Assembly: GCF_050436995.1 (NCBI RefSeq)
Contig: NC_134760.1
Span: forward strand, 12,232,001 to 12,296,000
DNA: 64,000 nucleotides
Reading direction: 5' to 3'
Origin: Anticarsia gemmatalis
Lineage: Eukaryota > Arthropoda > Insecta > Lepidoptera > Erebidae
Numbering within the stretch: the first letter of the stretch is position 1; every line of letters starts with the position of its first letter. The position numbers and the translations under genes were made by a program. Shown piece by piece: positions 38,024 through 50,689 of the stretch. The notes under the pieces are model-generated. The model saw only the letters and a list, made by a program, of their open reading frames with translations. It ran no database searches and had not been told where the DNA came from.

Positions 38024-39275
38024 CTCGGAATTCGAGATACCCAGCTGTAAGTCTGTAAATACTTGTATATTGACACCCTAAAAGTTGTCTCAAAACCTAC
38101 ATATGGTAGGGTGTACGCAACTATAAAATTTCAAGGTCCAAAGTCCCAAAAACCGGTTTTTTGAGCTTTTTTTGTAAATATCTCATTTCCTATGGAATTT
38201 TTGCATTCGTATTCATTACCAATATTGTACAGTATAAAATTCTCTACAAATTTTGTTTGAATTTTTTTTTTTACGGTGAACCGTTTTCGAGATAGAGGGC
38301 GGAGAGCGCGCGGTCACAGGATCAATTCAAGTCAACGGTGCCTCCGGTCGAAGATGCGCCATATATAGTTGATGAACTATCGATAAATCAATGATTATAA
38401 TAATAAATAAATTTAACCCATTACTGTCCCACTGCTGAGCAAGGGTCTTCTCCCGTAATGAGGGAGGGGTTAGGCCTTGAGTCCACCACGCTGGCCAAGT
38501 GCGGGTTGGGGACTTTGCATGCCCTCAATAAATGTATTTAACAAATTTTATTCATGCAAGGTTTCCTCACGATGTTTTCCTTCACCGTTGGAGCATGTGA
38601 CAATTATTTCTAATACACACATAACTTCGAAAAGTCATTGGTGTCATCATTTTCTTCATAATTATATTAAATCTATATCTTTTCAATAATACTGATTTAT
38701 TTGTTTTTTTTTCATCATGTAAGAAGTTATTAATATTAATTAGGTTAAAATTCAAATATAGTGCCTATATTTTCATGAAAAATTCTGCAATTACATGGGC
38801 AGGTAAGTGTTGATAAGTTAATTAATACTGAATAAAAAGTGGATAGGTTATGAAAAAAATGATAAAAAATAATGTAATAGTTTACAAATATTTATTAATC
38901 ATTGATTTATCGATAGTTCATCAACTATAATATATATGGCGCATCTTCGACCGGAGGCACCGGTTGACTTGAAATGATCCTGTGACCGCGCGCTCTCCCC
39001 CCTCTATCTCGAAAACGGTTCACCGTAAAAAAAAAAATTCAAACAAAATTTGTAGAGAATTTTATACTGTACAATATTGGTAATGAATACGAATGCAAAA
39101 ATTCCATAGGAAATGAGATATTTACAAAAAAAGCTCAAATAACCGGTTTTTGGGACTTTGGACCATGAAATTTTATAGTTGCGTACACCCTACCATATGT
39201 AGGTTTTGAGACAACTTTTAGGGTGTCAATATACAAGTATTTACAGACTTACAGCTGGGTATCTCGAATTCCGAG
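38024..39275. mobile_element. 1.25-kb foldback element with a SINE in its loop
   Basis: Arms of about 370 bp (38024-38395 and 38905-39275) begin CTCGGAATTCGAGATACCCA and are almost exact reverse complements. The ends of the arms are themselves palindromic. No ORF lies in the arms. A clear target duplication was not found; GTAAG occurs just outside on both sides in inverted orientation, so the ends may extend imperfectly. Confidence 0.8.
38411..38648 (-). repeat. SINE family D copy in the foldback loop
   Basis: TTTAACCCATTACTGTCCCA, GGTTAGGCCTTGAGTCCACC and TAATACACACATAACTTCGA are well preserved; the tRNA-like head is missing. The loop (38396-38904) is AT-rich beyond it. Confidence 0.75.
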
Positions 39276-41295
39276 ATTCTTACCTAATTTAAGCTTAATT
39301 GACTGCACTAATGGTGTTTAAGCTGGGAGTCGAAGTCAAGAGTTTGATAAAGCTCATACATAGCTTTTGACGTTCGCCGTAGGATCTGACAATATTTTGT
39401 GTTCGTTGTTTGTGTTTTTGAAAGACAGTAAAACGATATACTCATTAACAGGCTAGTTTTATGAGTTAAGAATATAATTACTAATTCGTATTTAAAAGTG
39501 GTGAACCTGGGGCTAGTACAATTTTTCTCGCCAGATCAGATTCACTGGTCTAATTCACAGATCTATTTAAAAATCTTACGCACGGTGTAGTAAAAGTATT
39601 GTATGTAGCACTTTCAAGTCGCGTAGGTTTCAGCCTGAATGAACATCTATTCTCAATTTTAATGGTTTTCCCGCGGCTCTTTGTAAAAAGTATTTATAAA
39701 GAGTGGCTTAATATCAGATGGCTTATAAGCAGGTTTTAAGTTCAGCTTAATCATTCATTTTTAAGCCGTTTCTTTTATTCGAAGCGTATTTTTCTGGCAA
39801 AACTCATACGGGACAGTAGATACATACTTATGAAAATGCGGTTTAATTGCTCTTTTAACTAGTTTTCCCGAGCTTCTGTGTCTATATTTATCGTCGTGTC
39901 TTGGGAATTATTTTAGCACTTAATTTGTCATAACCGCAACCCATATACTAACGTTTTAGTTACATACATACACCGCACAAGTCATTGACTTGTGCACAAA
40001 GGAATGACAAATAGATATTAATAAGGTATTATGTGAAACATTTACATAACAAAGCCATGTAAAGTGCAGTCTGCAACGGTTGCAGAAGGTTTAAATATAT
40101 GTATTAGGGATTATTTTTTATAGTCTTTAGCAACGTTTGTGCCTAAATTATGCAGTTGATTAAAATGTCCTCATACCTAGCCCTGTAATAAATGACAAAA
40201 AGTAAATTTAAGAAAAGTGCAGCAAAAGAATAAATTGTCAGGGTAAAAAAGAGGTGACACCCGATCATTAACTGCGTTAATTTCAGTGCGTGATTTAAAT
40301 TTCGTTTAATATGGTCACTGGCCATGGCCCATGATACTTTGTTCCAGATTTTTGCCCAGTGTATTTTGAATTTCACTTTAAAGTATTTTCAGTTAAGGAA
40401 AAAGTCATCCCACTGACTGAAATATATCCCAATCACGCGCATACATGCAGACGATAGTGCGCATGTGTGCGTGCTAACTAAATATCATTGAATGTAATCG
40501 TGTCAAGGTCCCGTGTGAATGAACTCTCTGTGCATGTGTGCGTGTGTGTGTGTGTGTGTGTGAGTGTACAATCAATTACATAATTTGTATGTATTTTTAA
40601 TTTATTGCACGTGTGCTGTCTGCTGTGCCCTTTGTGATGCACTTTTTCATTTGTAAAGGTTATTTTTAAGTTTATTGTCTTGAAGTTGTGTGGATGTATT
40701 TTTGGTGAATATATAATACGCATATGTAGAGTATTGAAATAATAATTATTATTTTATTTTCAATTTAACAGTACTTCTATAGCCTATATAACTTAGCCTT
40801 GTATGAAAGGGTACGCGGGTGGCAGACATATTATTATACAAAATTAAGAATTAATTACGTCATGTAGTGGACAGTTGCTTGTTTCCAACGGCTAATGTTT
40901 TTTTTCAAAGACATCGTTACCTCAATGATATTCTAGATGAATCTTATAACCTAGGTTCTCTACGAAGTCTTCAGATCGGTATTGAGTAAAAAATTCAATA
41001 AACTACGCAATTACATAGTTATAAGTTTATGACCATTTAAGAACAGATTTTGGTTTCAAGTTATACTTTAATTTAACGAACCACGTTTTGTAGACCTAGT
41101 GCAACAAATACAAAATCTTTACTTAGATGGATTTACGCGCAAAACCCTTACACAGTTTACTAAGTTAGGTAGTTTTTTTACACAACTACCTACATTTGAT
41201 TTTTTCCTCGAGTATGTACGTAAATTCGATTCAACTGTTTTTTTTTATCAAAAAAGCATAAATAAATAGCTAGAAAGTGCTAAAATAGCTTTAAC
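39276..41295. other. AT-rich intergenic stretch with a GT microsatellite
   Basis: A (GT)n tract lies at 40537-40562, preceded by GTGCGCATGTGTGCG-type sequence. No gene was seen. Confidence 0.5.
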
Positions 41296-41432
41296 ACCAC
41301 CCAGAAGGAGGAGCCCCGCGAAGCGGGGCTCCGGCGACATGCTGTAATATCAGAAGAGACGAAAAGTAAATAAATGGGACTGTGAAGATGTCGCCGGAGC
41401 CCCGCTTCGCGGGGCTCCTCCTTCTGGGTGGT
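41296..41432. repeat. Inverted pair of 45-bp GC-rich palindromic units
   Basis: Unit 41296-41340 and unit 41388-41432 are exact reverse complements of each other around a 47-bp AT-rich spacer. Each unit has the internal AGCCCCGC/GCGGGGCT hairpin and ends in ACCACCCAG/CTGGGTGGT. Confidence 0.85.
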
Positions 41433-41450
41433 TTAAAAAAAAATAACCAC

Positions 41451-41498
41451 GAAGGCTGAGGTGGGAGCTTCGCTTCGCTCGCTCCCACCTCAGCCTTC
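41451..41498. repeat. 17-bp perfect hairpin
   Basis: GAAGGCTGAGGTGGGAG (41451-41467) and its exact complement (41482-41498) enclose the loop CTTCGCTTCGCTCG. It lies 18 bp beyond the palindromic pair. Confidence 0.8.
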
Positions 41499-41544
41499 TA
41501 ACCTAACCTACCCATGTCGGCTTGCCAAAAACTCCGTTTTTGGA

Positions 41545-41835
41545 CTTTCATTTTGATTTTGTCGGCGAACGGTTGATCTGATCAAAAAATTCCAAGGGAT
41601 AAAAAGTGTTTATTTTTAGCCAATCTATACGATAAAAACCAAAAACAGCAACATTTTGAGACTTTTTAATTTTCGTCGAAAAATTTTCTAAGTCCAGCTT
41701 CCTATAGTAACGAGAGAACTTCAAACCCATTTTGTCGGCAAACGGTGGGTCGGATCAAAAAAACTCAGGGGGCAAAAAGTGCTTATTTTTAGCCAATCTA
41801 TACGATAAAAGCAAAAGAAACACGATTAATGAATT
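41545..41835 (+). repeat. Two-copy tandem module of about 170 bp
   Basis: TTTTGTCGGCGAACGGTTGA...TTTTTAGCCAATCTATACGA (41555-41637) recurs as TTTTGTCGGCAAACGGTGGG...TTTTTAGCCAATCTATACGA (41730-41808). Both continue with AAAAGCCAAAA-like sequence. Possibly the subterminal part of an element or a short satellite. Confidence 0.7.
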
Positions 41836-42249
41836 TTTCAAAAATCGTGAAAATTTTTCTAAGTCCTAATCGCCTTGCACACCCTTTGCTACACTCCAAC
41901 CCGCAAACTTTTTAAAACTATCGATGTGCTATCGAGCTACTCGTCAAAAAACCGGCCGAGAATCGCGAACTATCAAGTATCCACAAGTTGACATTTAACG
42001 TCAGTCAGAAAAGAAAACAAAAAATCGTTCTGAAATTTGTTCTTTAATTAAATTTAATTGGCACAATTGCGTATAAACTAATGTTGAAGCAGGCAAAGGA
42101 AACAATACCCATACAGCCTCATATTCCTAAACATCCAAAATAAGTTAGGTATTTTAATAATTAAATTAAATTAAAAATATTTGGTTTCAATATTCGAATT
42201 TCAAATAGCCCCAAAGTGCACTCCAACATATAATATTATTTAGAAAATG

Positions 42250-42332
42250 ACTCCTTTGAAAGAAATAGTTCTCGCAATATTACGCTAAGGGCGCTGGATA
42301 CATTTTTCATACAAAAATTCTCGATGGCTATA
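42250..42332 (+). mobile_element. Short CGATAG-rich MITE, partial copy
   Basis: AGAAATAGTTCTCGCAATAT, TACGCTAAGGGCGCTG and CATACAAAAATTCTCGATGG show the core of the family. Confidence 0.5.
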
Positions 42333-44394
42333 GCAAGATTATAATGTCTTGAAGAAATAAAAGTTAAACTATGGACGATCATTAAAATTCTAATTTTTAA
42401 GACTTTAGTTAATTAAACACACTCCCAGGTCGACATGACTATCAAAAAATATGTACATATTATTTAGTTAGGTAACTGTTCAAAACAAGTTTTTATTTAA
42501 AAACTACAAAACCAAAATTAACAATCTGCAAGAATATTTCTGCTGTGTCATTGTTATTTAGAAATGTCATTTAAATGAAAAGTACTGAAACTATTGTTTA
42601 TAAAATGAACATTGGAAACTAAAAGACCAAGATCAGAGGCGTAAGAAATATTTTACGTTATTTTCAATGTTAGGTCCCATGTAGTAGGGGAACGATCCTA
42701 TTGTCATATATTTGACACGTTACCAAATTTCAGGATTATGCTATAGCTAGTTAACTGCCAAACCTATATAAATAAAGTTACAAGTGCGAAAATCTTATAT
42801 CCAAAGTAATTGACAAACAAACTTATGTGATTTGTTAAAAAATCTACAGCAAACGGCATTAGCTTTACAAATATAAAAAAAAATATTTTCCTAAAAAGAT
42901 TTCGAGCCAGTTTCTCGGCTTATTAATAAGTATTGGATAGCCTATCCAATAGATAGAGTTAAGCAATTATAAGAAAAAATCTGCCAATATTCCACCAGTT
43001 AAATTAACTAATCGATGCATATCTACAAAAATAATGGAACCAGCCAATTCTTACAAAATTTATCTATTGGACTGTACAAAACGTGCAATTAAAATACCTA
43101 ATCACGTTTTCAATGTCACGTGCTTTTTTATATTTAATCAATCAGACATCTAATTTGCTGACAACACAGCTCAATCAACTTTCTAAATAGTAGTAAATTT
43201 TTATAATTGCTTACAACCAGTAATCAAAGACAGTCAGCGAAATAAAAATAGATTTTTTTGTTATTTCTGCACGTGACCGTCAAATACTGTGTTTTTGATG
43301 AGTTTCAAGTTGTAAGGGTCAATTCATAGGTAAGAATTAAATTGTCACGTGCCATATCACGATACCAATAGGTTAATCTAAAAATACTTGATTAATTAGT
43401 AAAAAACTAGGTTAAATTAGACCAAAATTACTGTAAATACTTTATCGATTTATAATTTTTAATCGTTTTATGTGTTGTGTAATTAAAGTAGCTCTCAATT
43501 TTGAAAAAAATCACCATGTAATTCACATGTAGATTAGATTATTCATAGTATGAAATATATCCTCTTTTTTTACTGTTTCATTATATCCGTTACATTGTTT
43601 TCAAAATTTCATCAAAACCTCTTCAGTATATCCGTTTTGGCATTGGATTAGTGTATTCCTAAAATGGTCCAGGATCTATGAAGATTTCGAAACCAAATTT
43701 TCGCTGATTGCTATTTATAGAAAATAAAATCAAACTGTTATGGACATCGAAGTCCTAGAAAATTCTAGACTAATTACTTAAGAACTACATGAACGTGTCA
43801 CAACAATTAAGTAACGCGTACCAACATTGTTACATCATGTTCGATCACGTTAAATCATATTAAATCATATCGGATCACAATTTGTCATTGAACTGTATTT
43901 AGGAATAATAATGCTTTGAGGGTGTTCTCACTCACACACGCCTGTGTTTTCAGTAACCAGGGTTTTTGTATTTTTCAGGATACAGTTTATGCTTTAGTGT
44001 TTCCACATTTAACTATATCTTGTGCAGCAGTTACCGATGGAACCTTAAAGTGTATTGTTTTCTAATTGGAAATATATTTAACGTAAGCATTCTAGTTAGA
44101 GCATGGTCTACTCTGGTTAAATAATGGTAAATCCCCTAACAATTTATATTTAACACAAATCCATTTTTTTAAACTTATCATATTTTCTTTAAGAAACGGG
44201 GAAGGCTTTATTGAAGAGAAAAAAAATGCCATGAATATATTAAAAAAAGTATAAACCTGACGCAAACGCTTCAGCTAGTTTCAATGAAAGTAATTGTAGT
44301 AATTGATTTAAAAAATAATTGAAAATTAATAAATTAAGTATTTTGTGGTGACCGTATGCACGTAGTATCCATGTGTGGGTGTGTGCCCCTGCCA

Positions 44395-44470
44395 AGATCT
44401 ATTTGTGCCATGCGCCTGCGCACCCCGCCCCCGCCCGCGCCGCCCCACCCCCTCCCACACCCCACCCTGT
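44395..44470. other. C-rich/GC-rich low-complexity patch
   Basis: A run of CCCCGCCC-type repeats ending CCACCCTGTGCGATCACC stands out against AT-rich flanks. Possibly a regulatory or non-B DNA site. Confidence 0.35.
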
Positions 44471-44673
44471 GCGATCACCTCATCGATTAAATTGTTTGCA
44501 AAGTGACAACAGGTGACAATGGGAATTTGATTATACAATTTTCAATTGTAATCGAATATGATATAATGATTTATTTATGACCCTTCAGAATTGGCAGCAG
44601 GTTAAAGATACATAAGGCTACATTTTGACATCTATAAAGTCATTGAACTAGCCATCTTTGTGATAAGACAGGT

Positions 44674-44847
44674 CAGTAGCTCGATTGCTATCGATTACCG
44701 ACAACCGAACTGTCATCGAGAAATTTTGTATGAAAATCTGATCAGCGCCTCTGACGGGTGTCGTAGGAAATATTTTGGCAGTAGATTCTAAATGTCAAAA
44801 TTTTATAGCTAACCGGTAGTCTGTAGTCGATAGTGGTAGAGAATCGA
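44674..44847 (-). mobile_element. Short CGATAG-rich MITE, near full length, reversed
   Basis: GTAGCTCGATTGCTATCGAT opens it; the middle has TATGAAAATCTGATCAGCGC and the end GTCGATAGTGGTAGAGAATC. It is the only copy in minus orientation among those recognised. Confidence 0.7.
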
Positions 44848-45644
44848 TGTGCAGGTCTGCCATTGAGTGTGTTTTGTCTTAACGAGTTATTACCATCAAT
44901 AATTTGTAATTCATATAGTTAAGTACTGCATATAATTGCGACTAAACACAGTTTCCTACCCTATTTCAGCAGCTACGGTGATATTTGATCACGGGTCCTT
45001 CAGGCTTTTTATCAAAATCTGTTCAATGATTTAGTCATATTTAAAATTTTACTAACTTCTACTTGTCACTTCAGCCACGAGAAAATATTTCCTGCAGTTA
45101 AAAGCTAGAAAACTTTATGTATAACCCAAAAAAAATACTATCTGTGTACCAAACATCAACGTTTGTTAAGTAGTTTTAGCATAATTCTAAATATCCTTTA
45201 TTTAAAAGATAAATAAAAGAAAATACATTTATTTTGTACAACAACCAACTCCGTACAAAGTATTTGAAATAGACATATTATTATATCATACATTAGTACG
45301 ATAGTAAAGGTAGTATAGATTCCACTTTGAAGTCTCTTACAGTATATAACCCATCTGTATGCCATATACTCTATGTACCGGGTTAACAGTCCACAACGAT
45401 GTGGTTATTGTCTCAATTGGCCAGATAGAGCAGATTGGCTAATTGCGCCGATATAAATAGACTGGAGGATCGTGTTAACACCAATTATGTCTCGGTGAGC
45501 TTTCTATTACGCCCTGAATTAAGGACAACGCTACTGTTTCATTGTGGACTATATTACTATTATGAAGGGTTATAAGTAGGCGTTATTGTTCTAATACACG
45601 CGATTTGAAGTATGCAGGTACAGATGATAAGTTGTTTAGTCTAT

Positions 45645-45760
45645 CTAGCGTATGGTTAGTGGTGGAAAGGACTTTGACATGGTTTAATGACTGTTATCGT
45701 AATTGACAACAACCAGGACCGACTATTTACGTGCCCTCTGAAGCATGGAAACGTAACAAT
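45645..45760 (-). repeat. SINE-like family B partial copy
   Basis: AGCGTATGGTTAGTGGT, then GACTTTGACATGGTTTAATG, ACCAGGACCGACTATTTACG and TGCCCTCTGAAGCATGGAAA. The 5' part is missing. Confidence 0.65.
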
Positions 45761-47319
45761 CAATTGTTTGTTGCTAAAGTGAGAGTTTAAAAAGTACTTA
45801 GCCAAATTATTGTGTACCCATGTGTAAACCATCAATAGTTTCAGTGATAGAATCTATGCATACCTAATTCACAAAGATTCTTCTACTTTAATAAATTCGC
45901 AGTCCCAAACTCGCGTCAACTCAGCTTGCTTAGATGACATGGCTTACGTCACATTAAAAAGAAACAATAATTAATTTTAAAGTGCTTCTGAAAACATTTA
46001 GCAGAAAACTCTTATTCTGATTTGCCCAACCCGGTATCAAACCTAGGTTCAGTCAGCACTCAGCAGTTACATGTACGACTACTTAATCAATCTAGCCTTT
46101 AGTTTTTCAGCTTAAATGATCATCTTGTTACAATGCCTAGAAAATAAACATCGTGTGTGTTTGCCTATATTTAGTTAAAACAGCAAAATATCATAGCCTC
46201 TAAAATGATTTTATTACATGCACTATACAATACATACATATATACATAATGTCACGACAACGAACAAACAGATAAATTAACTGGCCGTAATAAAATTGTT
46301 CATACAAACAAAATTATACATGCACTTGACTCAAAGAAAATTGAACTTTAGCAACCAAAAAATAAGAGTTATTATTGTGTTGTTCAAGTGACGTTTGTAA
46401 ATTTGTAAGTACATTATACGGCCCTTCATGTTCAGTGTTATTTTTAGGAGTGGTTATGTGTGTGTGTTTGTGTGTGTCGTGTGTTGTGTGTGTGTGACCG
46501 TCAGATTGAATTAGTGGGCCTAGAGCGTGTTAGGTAGAATTAAAGCAAGCAGTGTTATTAACCTTGCACACAATAAAAAAATCTATTTTCATCTCCTTTG
46601 TAATTATTTTGTTAGTTTGGTTACAAGTGTTGTTGAATATGGAGTCGTTTAGGTTTTAGATAGGTCGTTTTAGTTTTATTCTTTGTGGGAGAACTTAGTA
46701 CAAACCTGTAGTTTGGGGCTTTCATTTCGCCTCCTAGGATGTTTTACGTTATTATTCTTCTTCCCAAATTGAATCTTGTAGCATGAGAAATACTAGAATA
46801 GAGAAAATGTAGGTAGTTTTTTACTTTGTTAATTTATTTAAAATGGGCATCAAATACACGATCTTATGAAGCAACAAGCTTCATTGTAGCATCAAGTTTA
46901 GTTTTTTTAGCATTCAAATAGTCATTGTTTTTTTTTCTTCACCAGAAACTATGCACCTTTGCATTGGATCCAGAAGAAATTACAGTGTGTTATTTCTATT
47001 CCAGTCTTGAATAAGTACTAGATTGTTATTGCAATCAAATACATCTGTTGACCAGTATTTTCTGACAGAACTGGATAGGTCAGGATCAGTCACACCAACG
47101 TTCATTACGTCCAAGTCAATTAGGACAAGTTATATCGTTCTGGAAATATACTTTACACTAAAATAATTCTAGAAACTCATACGTAAAGATTTGGTTATCA
47201 GCTTATTAATGTCCCACTGATGGACCCGTTATTGAATACCGTCTTATTAGTACAATTCGGCATTCAGCTAGAACTCCTTTAAACTAAAACAGTTAATAGA
47301 ATCAACTTTCGTGTAGGTA
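45761..47319. other. AT-rich intergenic stretch
   Basis: A GT-rich microsatellite lies at 46458-46495. Nothing else is supported. Confidence 0.5.
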
Positions 47320-47321
47320 AA

Positions 47322-47402
47322 AATTGTTCTTTCAAAATACACTAGGGACGCTGATCAGTATTTCATATTCAAAATGTCAATACTTACTTGATACTCAACT
47401 CC
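47322..47402 (+). mobile_element. Short CGATAG-rich MITE, partial copy
   Basis: ACACTAGGGACGCTGATCAG and the following TTTCATATTCAAAATGTCAA give the core; both ends are eroded. Confidence 0.45.
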
Positions 47403-47488
47403 TTAGTTTGAGGAAATAAACATCGTTATAGGAATAATAAGATATCACCTTCACATGTATGTAATATATTATATTCAAAACGACTTAT

Positions 47489-47606
47489 GTCCGATTTCTG
47501 AATACATTTAGCGGCAGTTTATCTTTTCCATAGCGTTTTTCTTACATGAGTTTAAACGACATTGTATAGATAAACTACCGCTAAATGAACCTCAGAAAAC
47601 GGGGGT
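47489..47606. mobile_element. Palindromic MITE, copy 2
   Basis: ACATTTAGCGGCAGTTTATC and GATAAACTACCGCTAAATG, with the GGGGG end at 47601, match the MITE at 32580. The left end is more eroded. Confidence 0.75.
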
Positions 47607-48026
47607 TAATGATGCAGATTTTCTTGTAACTTTTCTATTTATTTTCAGGTGCAGTTTTCCCGAAACATCAAAAGAGGATAATCTGTCTAGTTTTACACGT
47701 GTTTTCCTGTTCTTTTCAAACTTTTTGTTAACGGAACAAAAAATTTGAATACTTGTCACTAGCCTGCAAATTCATGAATCATCAATTAGCAGGTTAACTT
47801 CATAACTAGCTGAAAAATATTGAACTTATGTATTTGCTCATAATATTCATACATCGTGATGAATATGGCTTTATTAAGAACATGATAATTATGTAAGATA
47901 ATATTGCACATTAATATGTAATCATGTTTCAGGAGACATACATTGCTATGCTTTTCGGTAGTGGTAGGGAATATTTATTGAGGGGTTTTGGGTTCGGTTC
48001 TCGAGTCGGTCAATCTTTTTTTTGAT

Positions 48027-48172
48027 GTAGCTCGATTGTCTACAGTCGATACTATCGAGTATTGAGAGTTTGACATTTTAAAATGAATTGTAAAAGTAGT
48101 TTCTATGACGGCCCCTTGAGGCGCTAATCAGATTTTTCATACAATATTTCTCGATAGTGGTAGGGATTGACT
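48027..48172 (+). mobile_element. Short CGATAG-rich MITE copy
   Basis: GTAGCTCGATTGTCTACAGT opens it, followed by TCGATACTATCGAGTATTGA, TGAGGCGCTAATCAGATTTT and TTTCTCGATAGTGG. Confidence 0.65.
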
Positions 48173-49410
48173 TCTGATGTTTTTTCAATTGAACTTAGTG
48201 ATAGTGTAGGTAAATGATAACGGGGTTTCAGGTTTGGTTCCTGAGTTAAGTCTTTTGCTTTTGGATGTTTCTGTTAGTATGTTTATAGAAGTAATTATTT
48301 AATTTAGGTAAATGCTGTTAATGTTTAAGTAAAATATGGGGTCAAAAATATACTTGTTCCTAATTTTAGTGTGACAGATACATCTCTGCTTAAGACGTAT
48401 TCTGAATACGGCGTGATGTTATAAAAGTGATGTTTATATTATTACGAACATTCAAAATAACTTTACGGATATTTTATCTAATCTCAAAATCTTCAAATAT
48501 AACTAGCCATTCATTTTTCAATGTTAAACAAATATTTTTCAGAAACTACAGTCTGATCGTAATACAACTACCGCAAAGAACTTAATAAAATCATTTTATT
48601 CACGGTCTGTATAATAAAATAAACAAGCCACTTGTAAAAATAAGTATCGAAGCGAAAATAAAACATCTTTTGATTCAAGAAACTAGATAGAAAACAACTT
48701 TTTACTCGGTAAATCAGACTCGCTCGATTTCGATTAATTATTCCGAATTAAGACTCCATTCGGAGAGATTTTGGGCTCGAAATAAACGAATAAACATTGT
48801 AAAATTTAATGATAACAGACTGTCTTACGCTTACAATATAACACGTTAGTACCACTACCAAAATCACACTTAGCAACCCATTTCCATATCCATTGAAGAG
48901 TACATTTACATTGTTAGAGATACTGTCCTAACAAAATCGGCAATGTATGTTTCGCAATTTGAAATTTCCTCAGTTATAATAAAAGGATTTGATCTACAGT
49001 ACAGGGGTATGGAGTAAATCCAGACTGCTGTCAGTTGCTTGTGGTAAACAACACAATTAAGCCCAGAGTTTCAATTGACGACGTAGCGTTTTCCAGCAAC
49101 CGACACTGTGTCTATATTCCTCAGGTTATTTTCGACACAGTGTCCGTGTGTGTGGTAGAAGTCCTTCGTTGTGTTACCACGTAGACTTATTTAGCTCGTT
49201 GCTATGTGAGCAGGTCCAATTTACTTTTCCTATTTAGAAAAACAAGTGGGCTTGTTAAGTGTATGGAAAAAATTGTTACTATGATGGCAATTGAGGGCAG
49301 ACGTGTAGTTACCAAATTAATATGATCTACGAACTTATTTAGGAAGAAATATTTGCTTTTTTACCTTCTTCGTATGGCAGCAGTTTTTCTTAGAGATTAG
49401 TTAGCTTGAT
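48173..49410. other. AT-rich intergenic stretch
   Basis: No credible gene or repeat seen. Confidence 0.45.
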
Positions 49411-49615
49411 TGCCTCCATGGCGCAGTGGTAAGTCTAGGTCGCCACGCCACTAGCATTGTGTCGGGAGTTGTCAGTTCGATTACCACAAGGAACAATTAT
49501 ATGTGTGAACCACAAATAGATGTTTCAGATCTGGTTTTACTTTGTGTCCGTTGTTTGTATGTTGTGTCTCCACGATACAAGAGCAATTCTTTGTTAAGAG
49601 TTGTCTGTTAAAAAG
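49411..49615 (+). repeat. tRNA-derived SINE, family A, plus orientation
   Basis: TGCCTCCATGGCGCAGTGGT carries a good box A (TGGCGCAGTGG). The B box is degenerate (AGTTCGATTACC). The body continues through TTTGTGTCCGTTGTTTGTAT to GAGTTGTCTGTTAAAAAG. Confidence 0.8.
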
Positions 49616-49953
49616 AACAGCTAATAACAGTTAGGTATGTTTTTTAGTTAATGTCGTAAAATTTTAGTAGTTATACAGATTTGAGGAAAATATTTAGCTG
49701 TTTTGATCGCGAATTATATTAGTTGTTATTTCCTTTTTTTGATAGAATATAGTTTTGACAACCAAGTTAATTATTGCTGTATTAATAACTGAGTATATTT
49801 AACTTTTAATAGCTCAATTATAAGAGAATATTGTTAACGATTGATTGATTTATGAACTAAGAATGATGTATTGCGATTTCTTCTAATTATAGTATGTTAT
49901 TAAAACAATAAGGCTTGATTTCACATTAAAATATCAATGATATCATTTCTAGT

Positions 49954-50112
49954 CGTGTAGCGCGATTTTCTACAGGCGTTTTGTCATTTCAAATTATGCG
50001 CTTTAGAAAATTAGTTCTTGTGACAGACGCTAGGGGCGCTAATCTGATTTTCATACTTTTTTTGATAGCTAAACGGTTGTCGATAGTAGAGTATGTAGAG
50101 AATAGAGCCGTT
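49954..50112 (+). mobile_element. Short CGATAG-rich MITE copy
   Basis: GTAGCGCGATTTTCTACAGG, GACGCTAGGGGCGCTAATCT, AAACGGTTGTCGATAG and GTAGAGAATAGAGC. Confidence 0.65.
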
Positions 50113-50559
50113 CGATAATAAAGTTATGTTTTCAATTGGGATTACTAACCAATTTTTTTAAAAGACTATTCCTTCACTAAAAAGTAATCGTGTATCTCTG
50201 TGGCCATTACAAAAAAATAAATCTGAAACACGGCCAAACTTGCTCCAACTATTTTTGGATCATGCCTTAGCCAATCTGATTAAACCTTAAATACAAGTAA
50301 AGCTCAGCTTAAAACCGACAAGCTATTGAACAAAACACAAGCGTGTCAGTGAAATTGTGTATGAACACAACAAAACTACTTTAATCTCATTACCGATGGC
50401 TAACAATACTAAAATCAAAGATTAACAACGGGATTACGTACGTATCAGATTTCACCACGTGTGTGTCGAGTGAAACACACTACGCGAATATAGGGTAGCC
50501 ATATTACTTCTAGAATATCCTACACTTGGTATTACGGAATCAAGATTTTAAATTAACTT

Positions 50560-50662
50560 GAGGGAATTAGTTCCGTTGGTAGACGCTAGAGGCGCTAATG
50601 AGATATCGCTACGACAAATTCTGAATAGTAGTTTGATGATTGATAGTGAAAAATTGGCCCTT
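50560..50662 (+). mobile_element. Short CGATAG-rich MITE, partial copy
   Basis: TAGTTCCGTTGGTAGACGCT, AGAGGCGCTAATGAGATATC, then TTTGATGATTGATAGTG. Confidence 0.5.
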
Positions 50663-50689
50663 AAATGTCTGTAATATAGGAAAAAAGCA

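Larger units (their letters stand above)
41836..44670. other. AT-rich intergenic stretch
   Basis: It holds one short-MITE fragment at 42250-42332 and the C-rich patch at 44395-44465. No gene was seen. Confidence 0.5.

Noticed and set aside
40537..40562. GT/CA tracts and CTGT runs as possible CRISPR-like or regulatory arrays
   Set aside because: Simple microsatellites with no spacer structure.
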